From NCBI RefSeq assembly GCF_000518245.1, contig NZ_KI912403.1, positions 1 through 64,000 on the forward strand: a stretch of 64,000 nucleotides of DNA, given 5' to 3'. Each line of letters starts with the position of its first letter. Position 1 is the stretch's first letter. Of the stretch, positions 19,701-28,579 are shown in pieces. The position numbers and the translations under genes are program-made. The notes under the pieces are model-generated. The model saw only the letters and a list, made by a program, of their open reading frames with translations. It had not been told where the DNA came from and did not search any database. The DNA comes from Brachyspira alvinipulli ATCC 51933 (GTDB lineage: Bacteria; Spirochaetota; Brachyspiria; Brachyspirales; Brachyspiraceae).

Positions 19701-20459
19701 ATGGAAAATAAAACTATTATAAAAATGAATCATGTTAATAAAGTGTTTTTCAGTGAGCATGGATATAAAGAAGTCATAAAAGATATAAGTCTTGAAGTGA
19801 AGGAAAATGAATTTGTAGTATTATTTGGACCTGGTCAATGCGGAAAGACAACATTAATCAATCTAATAGCAGGACTTGAAACAACAGAAAATTCTGATAT
19901 AGAAGTTAATGGGAAAAAAGTAACAGCACCGCATCCAGAAAGAGGTGTTGTATATCAAACTACTGCTTTATTTCCTTTTTTAACTGTTATGGAAAATGTA
20001 GAATTCGGCCCTAGAGCAAGGGGAATATCAAAAAAAGAGAGAAGAGAAAAAGCAAAATATTATATAGATTTAGTAGGACTTAACGGATTTGAAAATAGTT
20101 ATCCGAATCAATTATCTGGAGGTATGCGTCAGAGGGTAGGTATAGCTAGGGCATATTGTAATGAACCTGTTGTTATGCTGCTTGATGAGCCTTTCGGACA
20201 TTTAGATGCACAAACTAGATATATGATGGAAGAAGAAATTGAAAAAATTTGGCAAAAAGAAAAAAGAACTGTTGTATTTGTTACTAATAATATTGAAGAA
20301 GCAGTATATTTGGGAGATAGAATAATACTTCTCACAAATTGTCCTACAGTTGTAAAAAAAGAATATATTATAGATTTACCTAGACCTAGAAAATTAACAG
20401 ATCCTAATTTCCTTAAAATTAGAAATGAAATAAATGATAATATGGATATAACTTTATAA
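19701..20459 (+). CDS. ABC transporter ATPase 1 (NitT/TauT type) with an altered H-loop
   Basis: A 252-residue nucleotide-binding subunit. Walker A is GPGQCGKT (residues 43-50), the signature is canonical LSGGM (138-142) and Walker B is VVMLLDEP with its Glu. The switch region reads F-V-T-N-N-I-E-E-A where family members normally have T-H-D, so the H-loop His is Asn196. This change should weaken hydrolysis at the site built on this subunit's Walker motifs. The second ATPase, encoded 18 bases downstream, carries the complementary defect. An AGGCG ribosome site precedes the ATG. The protein should sit on the cytoplasmic face of the permeases and energise import. Confidence 0.92.
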   Translation: MENKTIIKMNHVNKVFFSEHGYKEVIKDISLEVKENEFVVLFGPGQCGKTTLINLIAGLETTENSDIEVNGKKVTAPHPERGVVYQTTALFPFLTVMENVEFGPRARGISKKERREKAKYYIDLVGLNGFENSYPNQLSGGMRQRVGIARAYCNEPVVMLLDEPFGHLDAQTRYMMEEEIEKIWQKEKRTVVFVTNNIEEAVYLGDRIILLTNCPTVVKKEYIIDLPRPRKLTDPNFLKIRNEINDNMDITL

Positions 20460-20477
20460 CATAAAAAGGATATATTT

Positions 20478-21230
20478 ATGACAAATGATACTAGAGAAGT
20501 TAAAGTAAAAGTTCAAAGATTAACAAAAAAATTTGGTGATTTATTGGTTTTAAATGATATATCATTTAATGTTATGAAAAGTGAGTTTTTATGCATAGTA
20601 GGACCTACTGGCTGCGGTAAAACTACATTTTTAAATAGCCTTACAAAGTTATACAAACCAACTTATGGAGCTATACAGATAGACGGTGAACATGTTGATT
20701 TAAAAAAACATGATATAGCTTATATATTTCAAGAATATTCTACTATGCCTTGGCTTAAAGTAGAGGAAAATGTTAAGTTCGGATTGAAAATAAAAAAACT
20801 TCCTCAGGATATTATTGAAGAGAGGGCTGATAGAGTAATAAAAATGGTAGGGCTTGAAAAGTTTAGAAACTTTTATCCAAGTGAGCTTTCTGCTAGTATG
20901 CTTCAAAGGGTTGTTATAGCTAGGGCATTTGCAGTGGAGCCTGAATTGCTTTTAATGGATGAGCCTTACGGGCAATTAGATGTTTCTTTGAGATTCAAAT
21001 TAGAAGATGAGCTTTTAAACATATGGAAAACTTTGGGTACTACAATTATATTTATTACTCATAATATAGAAGAAGCTGTTTATTTAGGTGAAAGAGTTTT
21101 AGTATTGACTAATAAGCCAACTTCTATAAAAAAAGAAATACATATAGATTTAGAACATCCTAGAAACATAGCTGATCCTAAATTTGTTGAATATAGAGAA
21201 GAAATAACAGAACTTATAAAATGGTGGTAA
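20478..21230 (+). CDS. ABC transporter ATPase 2 (NitT/TauT type) with a degenerate signature motif
   Basis: A 250-residue paralogue of ATPase 1. Walker A is GPTGCGKTT, the Q-loop is IFQEYSTMPW, Walker B is LLLMDEPYGQLD, and the H-loop T-H-N with His195 is intact. The signature motif, however, is L-S-A-S-M (residues 137-141) in place of LSGG-x. In a heterodimer this signature faces the Walker A of ATPase 1, which already lacks its H-loop His. One composite site is therefore doubly degenerate and the other (this Walker A plus the LSGGM of ATPase 1) is intact. It is the last gene of the importer operon; AAAGGA precedes its ATG. Confidence 0.92.
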   Translation: MTNDTREVKVKVQRLTKKFGDLLVLNDISFNVMKSEFLCIVGPTGCGKTTFLNSLTKLYKPTYGAIQIDGEHVDLKKHDIAYIFQEYSTMPWLKVEENVKFGLKIKKLPQDIIEERADRVIKMVGLEKFRNFYPSELSASMLQRVVIARAFAVEPELLLMDEPYGQLDVSLRFKLEDELLNIWKTLGTTIIFITHNIEEAVYLGERVLVLTNKPTSIKKEIHIDLEHPRNIADPKFVEYREEITELIKWW

Positions 21231-21293
21231 ATCATTAATTAAAATTTTAAGCTGTTATTATATTTAAAATTATAAATATAGAGTAGGGTAGAG

Positions 21294-22328
21294 TTACAAT
21301 AAATTTTCTCTAAATATCACTTGTGTTTCTATATAAGTGTATCTTTTATCTGGTATAGTTTTTGTAAGCAAGTATTCAAATAAAACTTTTATTGCTCTGT
21401 ATCCTTGCTCTTGAGGATTTTGCGTTATTGAAGCTATTATACCTCTATCTAAAAGACCTTCTTTTACAACATCTGAAAAGTCATAAGTAATGATTTTTAT
21501 TTTATTGTATAGTCCTAATTCTTTAATAGCATTTATAACATATTTACTAGTTTCTGCACCCGGACATATAACAACATCAGTATCCATATGTTTTAATAAA
21601 TTGTTTTTACTTTTATCAAAATTAAGATTATTATCTTTTTCCATTTCTATTATTGATTGTACATTTACATTTTTATAATCAGAATTAAGTCTGCTTACTA
21701 AACTGTCAACACGTTTTTTATTTCCAAGCATTTTATTGAAATTATTTGAAAAAACTAATAAATTAATATTATTTCCATTTGATATAATATTCAAAAGTGA
21801 AGCCGCTATTTCTCCAGCCAAATCATAATTGCATCCTACATAAGCTATACAGTCTTTACTATCAACGAAAGAATTTAAAAGTACTATTGGAAAATTATTA
21901 TTATAAAGTTCAGATATTTTATTTTTTACTCTTTCGTCATTTATAGCAACTATAGCCATAGCGTTAGCACCTTCATTAATAGCTTCTTCAATAAGTTCTA
22001 ATTGATTATCAGCATCAAAGTCTTTACATCTCTTTATAATAATAGACATTCCAAATTCTTCGATTTCTTTTCCTGCTATTTCTATACCTTTTATAACATC
22101 TTCAAAAAATAAATTGTTATAAGTATTAAGAACAGCTGCTATTTTAAATTTCTTTTTTCTAATGGCTAACGACTTGGCTATTTTATCAGGTTTATAATTT
22201 AATGATTTAGCAATATCAAGTATTTTCTGTTCTACATCAGGATCAATACGACCTCTGTTATTTAAGGCTCTGTCAACTGTTCCTATTGATACACCTGCTA
22301 ATTTTGCTATTTCTCTTATGGTAGCCAT
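21294..22328 (-). CDS. LacI-family transcriptional regulator
   Basis: A 344-residue regulator. Residues 3-28 form the LacI helix-turn-helix (TIREIAKLAGVSIGTVDRAL), followed by the hinge helix region (YKPDKIAKSLA). From about residue 60 a periplasmic-binding-protein-like sensor domain follows, of the type that binds sugars or related small ligands. The V-D-R-A-L recognition helix is typical of the branch that senses non-lactose ligands such as ribose or inositol-like compounds. It is convergent with the importer operon, 63 bases from its end, so a role in controlling that operon is a guess from proximity. A consensus promoter with a flanking 12-bp direct repeat lies upstream and may be autoregulated. 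Confidence 0.88.
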   Translation of the reverse strand: MATIREIAKLAGVSIGTVDRALNNRGRIDPDVEQKILDIAKSLNYKPDKIAKSLAIRKKKFKIAAVLNTYNNLFFEDVIKGIEIAGKEIEEFGMSIIIKRCKDFDADNQLELIEEAINEGANAMAIVAINDERVKNKISELYNNNFPIVLLNSFVDSKDCIAYVGCNYDLAGEIAASLLNIISNGNNINLLVFSNNFNKMLGNKKRVDSLVSRLNSDYKNVNVQSIIEMEKDNNLNFDKSKNNLLKHMDTDVVICPGAETSKYVINAIKELGLYNKIKIITYDFSDVVKEGLLDRGIIASITQNPQEQGYRAIKVLFEYLLTKTIPDKRYTYIETQVIFRENLL

Positions 22329-22356
22329 ATCAAATCCTTTTTATTCTATAAAAAAC

Positions 22357-22385
22357 ATAATATAAACTTTTATTCTATATGTCAA
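22357..22385 (-). promoter_or_regulatory. Promoter of the LacI-family gene, with 12-bp direct repeats
   Basis: On the minus strand TTGACA (22385-22380), 17 bases, TATTAT (22362-22357). The 12-mer TATAGAATAAAA (minus strand) occurs in the spacer (22379-22368) and again downstream of the -10 (22350-22339), 29 bases apart. This could be an autoregulatory operator pair, though TATAGAAT also occurs at other promoters here. Confidence 0.65.
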
Positions 22386-22470
22386 ACATTTTATTAAAAA
22401 AATCGGTATTGTAAGTATAATATTTTTATAGTATATTATATATTATTAACAAAAGATACGGGGTTATAAA

Positions 22471-23976
22471 ATGAATTCTTCAGAAAATGATAATGATATA
22501 AAAAAAGAACTATGGGCTGCTTCTGATAAGTTAAGAGGCAATATAGACGCTTCAGAATATAAGCATGTAATACTTGGACTTGTATTTTTAAAATATATCT
22601 CTGATAAATTCAAGCTAAGATATGATGAACTTGTGCAGGAAGGTATGGATATGCAGGATGATATAGATGCCTATAGAGCGGATAATATATTTTATCTGCC
22701 TGAAGAGTCAAGATTTGATTATATATCATCGCAGGCACGTTCTGATGAAATAGGTGCTATTATAGATAATGCAATGCAGAAAATAGAAGAAAATAATATA
22801 AAATTAAAAGGCATACTTCCTAAAAATTACAGCCGCCCGGAACTTGATAAAAGAAGACTAGGGGAGATAATAGATTTATTTTCTAATATAAAAATAGCTA
22901 ATAAAAATAAAAAAGATATATTAGGAAATGTGTACGAATATTTTTTATCGCAATTTGCAACTGCCGAAGGAAAGAGAGGAGGAGAGTTCTATACGCCATC
23001 CCCAATAGTTAAACTTTTAGTTGAAATATTAGAACCGTATAAAGGAAGAATATATGATCCTTGTTGCGGAAGCGGAGGAATGTTTGTACAAAGTGCAAAG
23101 TTTTTGGAGGCACATTCTCAAAGTGTAAATAATATATCAGTATACGGACAGGAAAGTAACCCTACAACTTGGAAACTCTGTAACATGAATATAGCAATAC
23201 ATGGAATAGACGGCAATTTGGGAGATAAAAATGCGGATACTTTTTTTGAAGATTTGCATAACAAATTGAAAGCAGATTATATATTAGCAAATCCTCCTTT
23301 TAATATGTCAGATTGGGGAGCAGATGCCTTAAAAGATGATTATCGTTGGAAATGGGGGATTCCTCCTAATGGAAATGCCAATTACGGGTGGCTTTCTCAT
23401 ATAGCATCAAAATTATCAGAAAACGGTAAAGCTGGTGTGGTATTAGCAAACGGATCTCTTTCTACTCAAACATCAGGCGAGGGTTTAATAAGAGAGAATA
23501 TGATAAAAGATGATTTGATAGAATGTATAATATCTCTTCCTACTCAATTATTTATATCTACTCAAATACCTGTTTCATTATGGTTTTTGAATAAGGATAA
23601 AAAGCAGAAAGGACATATACTTTTTATAGATGCAAGAAATTATGGAAGAATGGAGAGCAGGGTTCAAAGGGTATTAGATAACGAAGATATAGAAGCAATA
23701 GCAAAAACGGTTCATAGCTGGCAGGAAGGCAAAGGCTATAAAGATATAAAAGGATACTGCAAAAGTGCATCTTTGGAAGAAATAGCAAAAGAAGATTATA
23801 TACTTACAACAGGACGTTATGTAGGACTTGAAGAGGAAGATAATAAAGAAGAAGATTTTGATTTCAAAATGAAAGTTTTAACGGAAGAATTGGGCGAATG
23901 TTTTAAAGAAAGCAGGAAATTGGAAAAGATAATAAAGGATAATTTAGAGGAAATAGGCTATAGTATCCCAAAATAA
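22471..23976 (+). CDS. hsdM: Type I restriction-modification system methyltransferase subunit HsdM
   Basis: A 501-residue N6-adenine methyltransferase. The N-terminal helical HsdM_N domain (residues 8-130) begins KELWAASDKLRGN. The catalytic domain has the SAM-binding motif I (DPCCGSGGMF, about residues 199-208) and the catalytic motif IV N-P-P-F (ANPPFNMSDWG, about 274-284). The C-terminal tail (residues 465-501) is helical and may contact HsdS. The length is typical. Unlike a standard hsdRMS operon, hsdM stands alone on the plus strand while hsdS and hsdR lie 1.4-5.9 kb away on the other strand. The ATG at 22471 follows GGGG at a usable distance. Confidence 0.93.
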   Translation: MNSSENDNDIKKELWAASDKLRGNIDASEYKHVILGLVFLKYISDKFKLRYDELVQEGMDMQDDIDAYRADNIFYLPEESRFDYISSQARSDEIGAIIDNAMQKIEENNIKLKGILPKNYSRPELDKRRLGEIIDLFSNIKIANKNKKDILGNVYEYFLSQFATAEGKRGGEFYTPSPIVKLLVEILEPYKGRIYDPCCGSGGMFVQSAKFLEAHSQSVNNISVYGQESNPTTWKLCNMNIAIHGIDGNLGDKNADTFFEDLHNKLKADYILANPPFNMSDWGADALKDDYRWKWGIPPNGNANYGWLSHIASKLSENGKAGVVLANGSLSTQTSGEGLIRENMIKDDLIECIISLPTQLFISTQIPVSLWFLNKDKKQKGHILFIDARNYGRMESRVQRVLDNEDIEAIAKTVHSWQEGKGYKDIKGYCKSASLEEIAKEDYILTTGRYVGLEEEDNKEEDFDFKMKVLTEELGECFKESRKLEKIIKDNLEEIGYSIPK

Positions 23977-24148
23977 CATTTATTATTATGTATTAAATAT
24001 ATGAAGCAATATAACCACAATAAAATTAGGTTATGTTGTATATAAATCGTAATATATAATAAGCATATTTTAAAGCTAGAAAAGAACTTCTATTTTTTAT
24101 ATATTATGCCTAAAAGCACTAAAGTAGATTAGCCTTAAATAAACAATA

Positions 24149-24679
24149 TTATTGGAAACGTCTTGGTCTTTCTATTGTTATTAAATAATTCCAAACATAA
24201 TAAAATACAGTATCTTTTGTTGTGAAATTTTCTACAGCTTCATCTTTCTTTAATTTTATCATAGCATTAGAGAAAGCCTCATCTTTTTGTAATTCTTCTA
24301 TCTTTAATGATAATTCATCTGTATGGGCTTTTACTTTAGACATAAGATCTATAGGGAGATTTCTTTCATAATCTTTGCTTGTTAAAGTTTCAAGAGCATA
24401 TTCTATTCTGTCCTGTGTGATTCTTGCTGATATTTCTTGTTCTCTTTGTGCTTCTGTATTAAGTATATTATCAGTCCATGTATTAAATTCATTAATCCAT
24501 TCTTTATACATATTGCCGTATTTATCGGATTCTAATGTATAATCATTTTTTACATCATCCGGAAGTATATTCAAGAAATTTCTGTATCTTTTTTCCATAG
24601 CGTATATTGAACCGCCGTCATTCTGACATGATATTATTATTATTGTTAAACTTAATATTAAAAGTATTATTTTTTTCAT
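24149..24679 (-). CDS. Small helical lipoprotein of unknown function
   Basis: A 176-residue protein with a lipoprotein signal peptide (MKKIILLILSLTIIIISCQ, lipidated Cys18). The mature part is charged and mostly helical by composition, rich in Glu, Lys, Asp and Thr, with no family I recognise. It ends IERPRRFQ. It has its own consensus promoter and sits between hsdM (convergent, 172 bases away) and the rest of the restriction system, so it is probably unrelated to that system. The gap 23977-24148 contains only an imperfect hairpin near 24010-24040 without a U-tract. Confidence 0.8.
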   Translation of the reverse strand: MKKIILLILSLTIIIISCQNDGGSIYAMEKRYRNFLNILPDDVKNDYTLESDKYGNMYKEWINEFNTWTDNILNTEAQREQEISARITQDRIEYALETLTSKDYERNLPIDLMSKVKAHTDELSLKIEELQKDEAFSNAMIKLKKDEAVENFTTKDTVFYYVWNYLITIERPRRFQ

Positions 24680-24717
24680 TAATGCATATCCGTAATTTTT
24701 TTATTTATTAATGCTAG

Positions 24718-24746
24718 ATTATACTATAATATATAAAAAAGTTCAA
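24718..24746 (-). promoter_or_regulatory. Promoter of the small lipoprotein gene
   Basis: On the minus strand TTGAAC (24746-24741), 17-base spacer, perfect TATAAT (24723-24718). This gives a leader of about 30 bases before the ATG at 24679. Confidence 0.7.
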
Positions 24747-24785
24747 TTATTGCTAATTATAAATAATAACTTTTAAGGCTTAAAA

Positions 24786-24881
24786 ATGGAAAATCATAGA
24801 AACCCTTTAGTATATATTGGTATAATGTTAGTAACATTTTTTATTATTGGTTTTATTGTTTATGCTATAATTAAGTTTTAA
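24786..24881 (+). CDS. Possible 31-residue single-span membrane protein
   Basis: A short frame of 31 codons plus stop encodes a polar start (MENHRNP) followed by about 22 consecutive hydrophobic residues and a terminal K-F. An AAGG lies about ten bases before the ATG, and there is room for a promoter in the divergent region. Composition is exactly that of a small membrane protein, but a frame this short in AT-rich DNA can be chance. No family is recognised. Confidence 0.35.
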   Translation: MENHRNPLVYIGIMLVTFFIIGFIVYAIIKF

Positions 24882-25412
24882 AAAATAATATGCATTAGTT
24901 AACATAATATACATTATCGGAACATGTATTTATTGTTTTTCTAGGATATTTTTTATTAAGTATACGATTTTCTAAGTTTTTTAATCAGTTTTACTATATA
25001 GCCCGTTATCAAATATTACTAATAAAATATATCAACCATTACTGCTATACATACCAAAAATCCAAGTTTATGCTGCAAATCTAAAATATATATCTGACTC
25101 AAAAACTTTATTAACTTTTATCTGTTCAAAAACTTTTTTAGAATTTTCTAATTTTAATTTTTTATCTGTAACATATACATATATTTTTAGCCCGTATACT
25201 TATATGTATAATATATAAGCCTTATAATACATTATATAAGAATCAACATCAAATCATATAATTTATATAATAATTCTGGTAATATATGTATAGACATTAT
25301 ATTATATATTCATAAGATATATTGCTTTTAATTTCTAAGTATTCTTTATTATTTTTGTATACATATATGTATATGATTAGTTATTCAATTTTACCCATAA
25401 TACTATACCTTA
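24882..25412. other. AT-rich intergenic stretch without a convincing gene
   Basis: About 530 bases with no intact gene. It holds one possible decayed coding fragment (25068-25199, minus strand) and a 14-bp perfect palindrome ATACATATATGTAT near 25361. Short alternating AT runs are frequent. No terminator with a U-tract is visible for hsdR at 25413. Confidence 0.5.
25068..25199 (-). pseudogene. Possible coding remnant (43 codons, no start)
   Basis: A minus-strand frame bounded by stops reads as plausible protein (for example YVYVTDKKLKLENSKK, then FEQIKVNKVFESD), with Lys/Glu/Asp balance unlike random AT-rich translation. It has no start codon and no ribosome site. It may be the tail of a lost gene; the family is not recognised. 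Confidence 0.22.
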
Positions 25413-28400
25413 TTAGCTATACTTTAATATATCGTAATTCTCTGCTTGTTTTAATATATTATCCAATGCCTCATTCTCAATATCTTTAGGATATTTATGC
25501 GATTTCAAAAATCTTTTTATATCCATTTTCATTTTGGATCTTGTGGATTCTTTATTCTGCCAGTCAATTTCTTCTGAATTCTTTTTTACTATTAAAAACA
25601 ATTCTTTAGCCATAGTTTTAATTTCTTCTTTGTTATAATCAGAATTTATAGGACTGCACATAGCATCATAAATAGCTTTCTCTTCATTAGTCATTCCTAA
25701 ACTATCAGCCTCTTTACTCATATTGTCTAAATCATCAGAAAGATTTAAAAGCTCATCTATTACTTCAATATTATCTATAGCATTATTATTATATTTATCC
25801 ATTATCTTTTTTATTCTATCAGAAAATATATTGGATTGTATTATGTTTACTTTTAAAAAGGCTTTTATTTTATCATCCAATAATTTTTTTAATACTTCCA
25901 ATGCTATATTTTTATACTTCATATTGGCAACAGACTCTAAATACTTTTTATCAAACAATGAAAGCTCTTTAGAATCATCCATGCCGGCAAATATATTGAG
26001 AACGCCTTCACTTTGTATGCTTTCCTGAAGAATCTTATTTATTCTTTGATTGATTTCTCTTAATGACAATTTCTGATGACTTTGCATTTTAGTTATTATT
26101 ACTTTTACAGCTTCATATAATGCAGTTTCAACCGATTCCTTTCTATCAATAATACTTCTGCATAATGCTTCTGCTTTTTTCAATACAGCCGCCCTATTCA
26201 AAAAGTCATTCTTTTTTTCCTCTTCAAAAGAAAATACATAATCAGCTAATTTAGTTATAAGCTCTAATCTTTCTTTACTTGAACAAGTATAAAAATTGGA
26301 ATAATCAATATCTTTAAAAATGTTTCTAATATAATCAATAACTTCATTAAATTTATTCAATGCAGTTTCTGCTATATCCATATTGCCGTAATTTTCTTTA
26401 TCTCTTGCCGTATAATCTTTCATTGCTTTTTTAAGATTATCAGCTATTCCTATATAATCAACTATAAGCCCTGCATCTTTATCCTTACAAACCCTATTAA
26501 CCCTAGAAATTGTCTGCATAAGATCATGTCCGGCTATAGGCTTGTACATATACATTGTGTCAAGTTCAGGAACATCAAAACCAGTAAGCCACATACTCAC
26601 AACTACAGCTATTTTAAAGTTTGAAGTTTTATCTTTAAATTCTTTTGCTAAAGTCTCCCTATGAGATTTATTTCCGAGCATTTTCCCCCACTCTACAGGA
26701 TCTTTATTTGATGTTGTCATTACAGGCTTTATCATACCTTCCCATTCAGGTTTAAGTTCTAATATCTTCTTATATATTTTTATTCCTATAGGACGCGAAT
26801 ATGCAACTATAAATGCCTTTCCTATAAGTACATTTTTTCTTTTTTCATAATGCTGTATTATATCTTTGCATAAAGCATCTATTGCAGCATCAGAACCAAG
26901 CAAAGCATCCATTTTTGAAAGTTCTTTTTTTGATTTTTCTATAGCCTCTTCAGCGGCTTCATTATTTTCAAGCATTTTTTGATATTCTTCATCAGCTTTC
27001 TTCAACTGCTCTTCATCAAGTTTTAAATAGTTTACCCTACCCTCATAATATATAGGAACTGTAACCTCATCTTCAACCGATTGTGTTATATCATAAGTAT
27101 CAATATAATCTCCAAATACATCTTTTGTGTTTCTGTCTTCTGATTCTATAGGAGTGCCTGTAAAACCTATTTTTATAGCATTTGGAAAAGCATCATTAAT
27201 ATATTTGGACATATTATATTTAATTTGTCCGTCTTTTATTTTAGCCTTTTCAAGATCATGAGAGCGATGTGCCTCATCTACCATTAATACAATATTGCTT
27301 CTTTCTGATAATGCCTCATCATAATTCTCAAATTTTTGAAGAGTTGTAAATATTATACCTCCTGCATTAATATCTTTTAATTTTTCAATTAATTCTTTTC
27401 TTGAATCTATTTGTTCAGGAGTCTGTTTTAAATATGTATCCATTGAACTTGAAAATGTTGTAAATAATTGATTGTCCAAATCCGTTCTGTCTGTTATTAT
27501 AACTATTGTAGGATTATCTAAATTCTGAGATATTACTTTTGCCGCCATTAACATAGTAAAAGACTTACCGGAACCGGTAGTATGCCAAACAATACCTGCT
27601 TTCTTTGATTTATTCTTATATGCTTCTTTAATTTTCTTTAATGCTTTATTAACAGCAAAAAACTGATGATATGCTGCCAATATTTTAACTGCTTTCATAT
27701 CTTCTTTTTTTCCGCTTTGAACATAAAATATAAAATAATGCAGAATATTTAAAAATCTTTCTTTTTGAAGCATACCGTTAATTAATGTTTTATATTGTTT
27801 ATTCAAATCAGCATTTTTCTCTATAACATCAATATCTTCGCTTTCTCTTTTCCAAGGAATGAATCTGCTTTTATCAGCCGTTATAGTACCCACTTCTGCC
27901 CTAACCCCGTCTGTAATAACGCAAAAAGAATTATAATAAAAAAGATTAGGAATACCGTTTTCCATATAGTTTTTTATTTGATCATAAGCCTCATCTATAG
28001 TTTCATCGTCTTTAACAGGATTTTTAAACTCCATAACTACAACAGGAAGTCCATTAAAATAAATTATCACATCTGGTCTTCTATTATCAATATCCGTGAT
28101 TGCAAGCTGATTAACAACCCAAAAATAATTATTATTTATATTACTATAATCAGCAATTTTTATATAAGCAGATTTATTTTCATTATCAAAATAATTAACT
28201 TCAATTCCGAATAAAAAATATTTTTGAAAGGTTTTATTTTTATCTATATAATGAATTTCAGAAAGATTTGTAATTAATCTTATAGCCTCATCAATAGCTT
28301 TATCATGGGCATCAGGATTAATTTTTTTAAGAGCTTTATATAATATTTCGGTGATAACAACATTTCTTGTGCTGTTCATAGAAGGATAATCTTTTCTGAT

Positions 28401-28490
28401 ATCCGCCCCATAATAATATTCATATCCGAGATTTTGAATCATATCAATAACAATACTTTCAAAATCACTTTCATGCATATATTTTTCCAT
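25413..28490 (-). CDS. hsdR: Type I restriction endonuclease motor subunit HsdR
   Basis: A 1025-residue translocase-nuclease that cuts unmodified DNA in complex with HsdM and HsdS. The N-terminal PD-(D/E)xK nuclease shows RPDVIIYFNGLPVVVMEFKNP in parts (Asp, then E-F-K) near residues 140-160. The motor has Walker A TTGSGKS (about 310), D-E-A-H (VLMVDEAHRSH, about 410) and SF2 motif III/VI segments (GFTGTP, and QTISRVNR near 675). A TTG at 28547 would extend the frame, but ATG 28490 is preceded by AGGAG nine bases upstream, so that start is used. The length is normal for HsdR. It follows hsdS by 89 bases and may also have its own promoter. Confidence 0.93.
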   Translation of the reverse strand: MEKYMHESDFESIVIDMIQNLGYEYYYGADIRKDYPSMNSTRNVVITEILYKALKKINPDAHDKAIDEAIRLITNLSEIHYIDKNKTFQKYFLFGIEVNYFDNENKSAYIKIADYSNINNNYFWVVNQLAITDIDNRRPDVIIYFNGLPVVVMEFKNPVKDDETIDEAYDQIKNYMENGIPNLFYYNSFCVITDGVRAEVGTITADKSRFIPWKRESEDIDVIEKNADLNKQYKTLINGMLQKERFLNILHYFIFYVQSGKKEDMKAVKILAAYHQFFAVNKALKKIKEAYKNKSKKAGIVWHTTGSGKSFTMLMAAKVISQNLDNPTIVIITDRTDLDNQLFTTFSSSMDTYLKQTPEQIDSRKELIEKLKDINAGGIIFTTLQKFENYDEALSERSNIVLMVDEAHRSHDLEKAKIKDGQIKYNMSKYINDAFPNAIKIGFTGTPIESEDRNTKDVFGDYIDTYDITQSVEDEVTVPIYYEGRVNYLKLDEEQLKKADEEYQKMLENNEAAEEAIEKSKKELSKMDALLGSDAAIDALCKDIIQHYEKRKNVLIGKAFIVAYSRPIGIKIYKKILELKPEWEGMIKPVMTTSNKDPVEWGKMLGNKSHRETLAKEFKDKTSNFKIAVVVSMWLTGFDVPELDTMYMYKPIAGHDLMQTISRVNRVCKDKDAGLIVDYIGIADNLKKAMKDYTARDKENYGNMDIAETALNKFNEVIDYIRNIFKDIDYSNFYTCSSKERLELITKLADYVFSFEEEKKNDFLNRAAVLKKAEALCRSIIDRKESVETALYEAVKVIITKMQSHQKLSLREINQRINKILQESIQSEGVLNIFAGMDDSKELSLFDKKYLESVANMKYKNIALEVLKKLLDDKIKAFLKVNIIQSNIFSDRIKKIMDKYNNNAIDNIEVIDELLNLSDDLDNMSKEADSLGMTNEEKAIYDAMCSPINSDYNKEEIKTMAKELFLIVKKNSEEIDWQNKESTRSKMKMDIKRFLKSHKYPKDIENEALDNILKQAENYDILKYS

Positions 28491-28519
28491 AAATAAAACT
28501 CCTATACTGTATGCTATAT

Positions 28520-28547
28520 AGTGTATATTTATTTTGTATAAAGTCAA
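28520..28547 (-). promoter_or_regulatory. Possible promoter between hsdS and hsdR
   Basis: On the minus strand TTGACT (28547-28542), 16 bases, TACACT (28525-28520). It would let hsdR be transcribed independently of hsdS. The -10 is weak (4 of 6 matches). Confidence 0.45.
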
Positions 28548-28579
28548 ATAATTATTGCATTTTGTATAAAATATAGTTC

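Noticed and set aside
24007-24040. Imperfect hairpin after hsdM (CAATATAACC with GGTTATGTTG)
   Set aside because: It has one mismatch, a 12-base loop and no T-tract, so it is not a convincing terminator.
25361-25374. 14-bp perfect palindrome ATACATATATGTAT
   Set aside because: Alternating AT palindromes are expected by chance in this composition, and nothing nearby suggests a bound factor.
28491-28547. TTG-initiated extension of HsdR
   Set aside because: A clear AGGAG supports the ATG at 28490, and the extension overlaps a candidate promoter.
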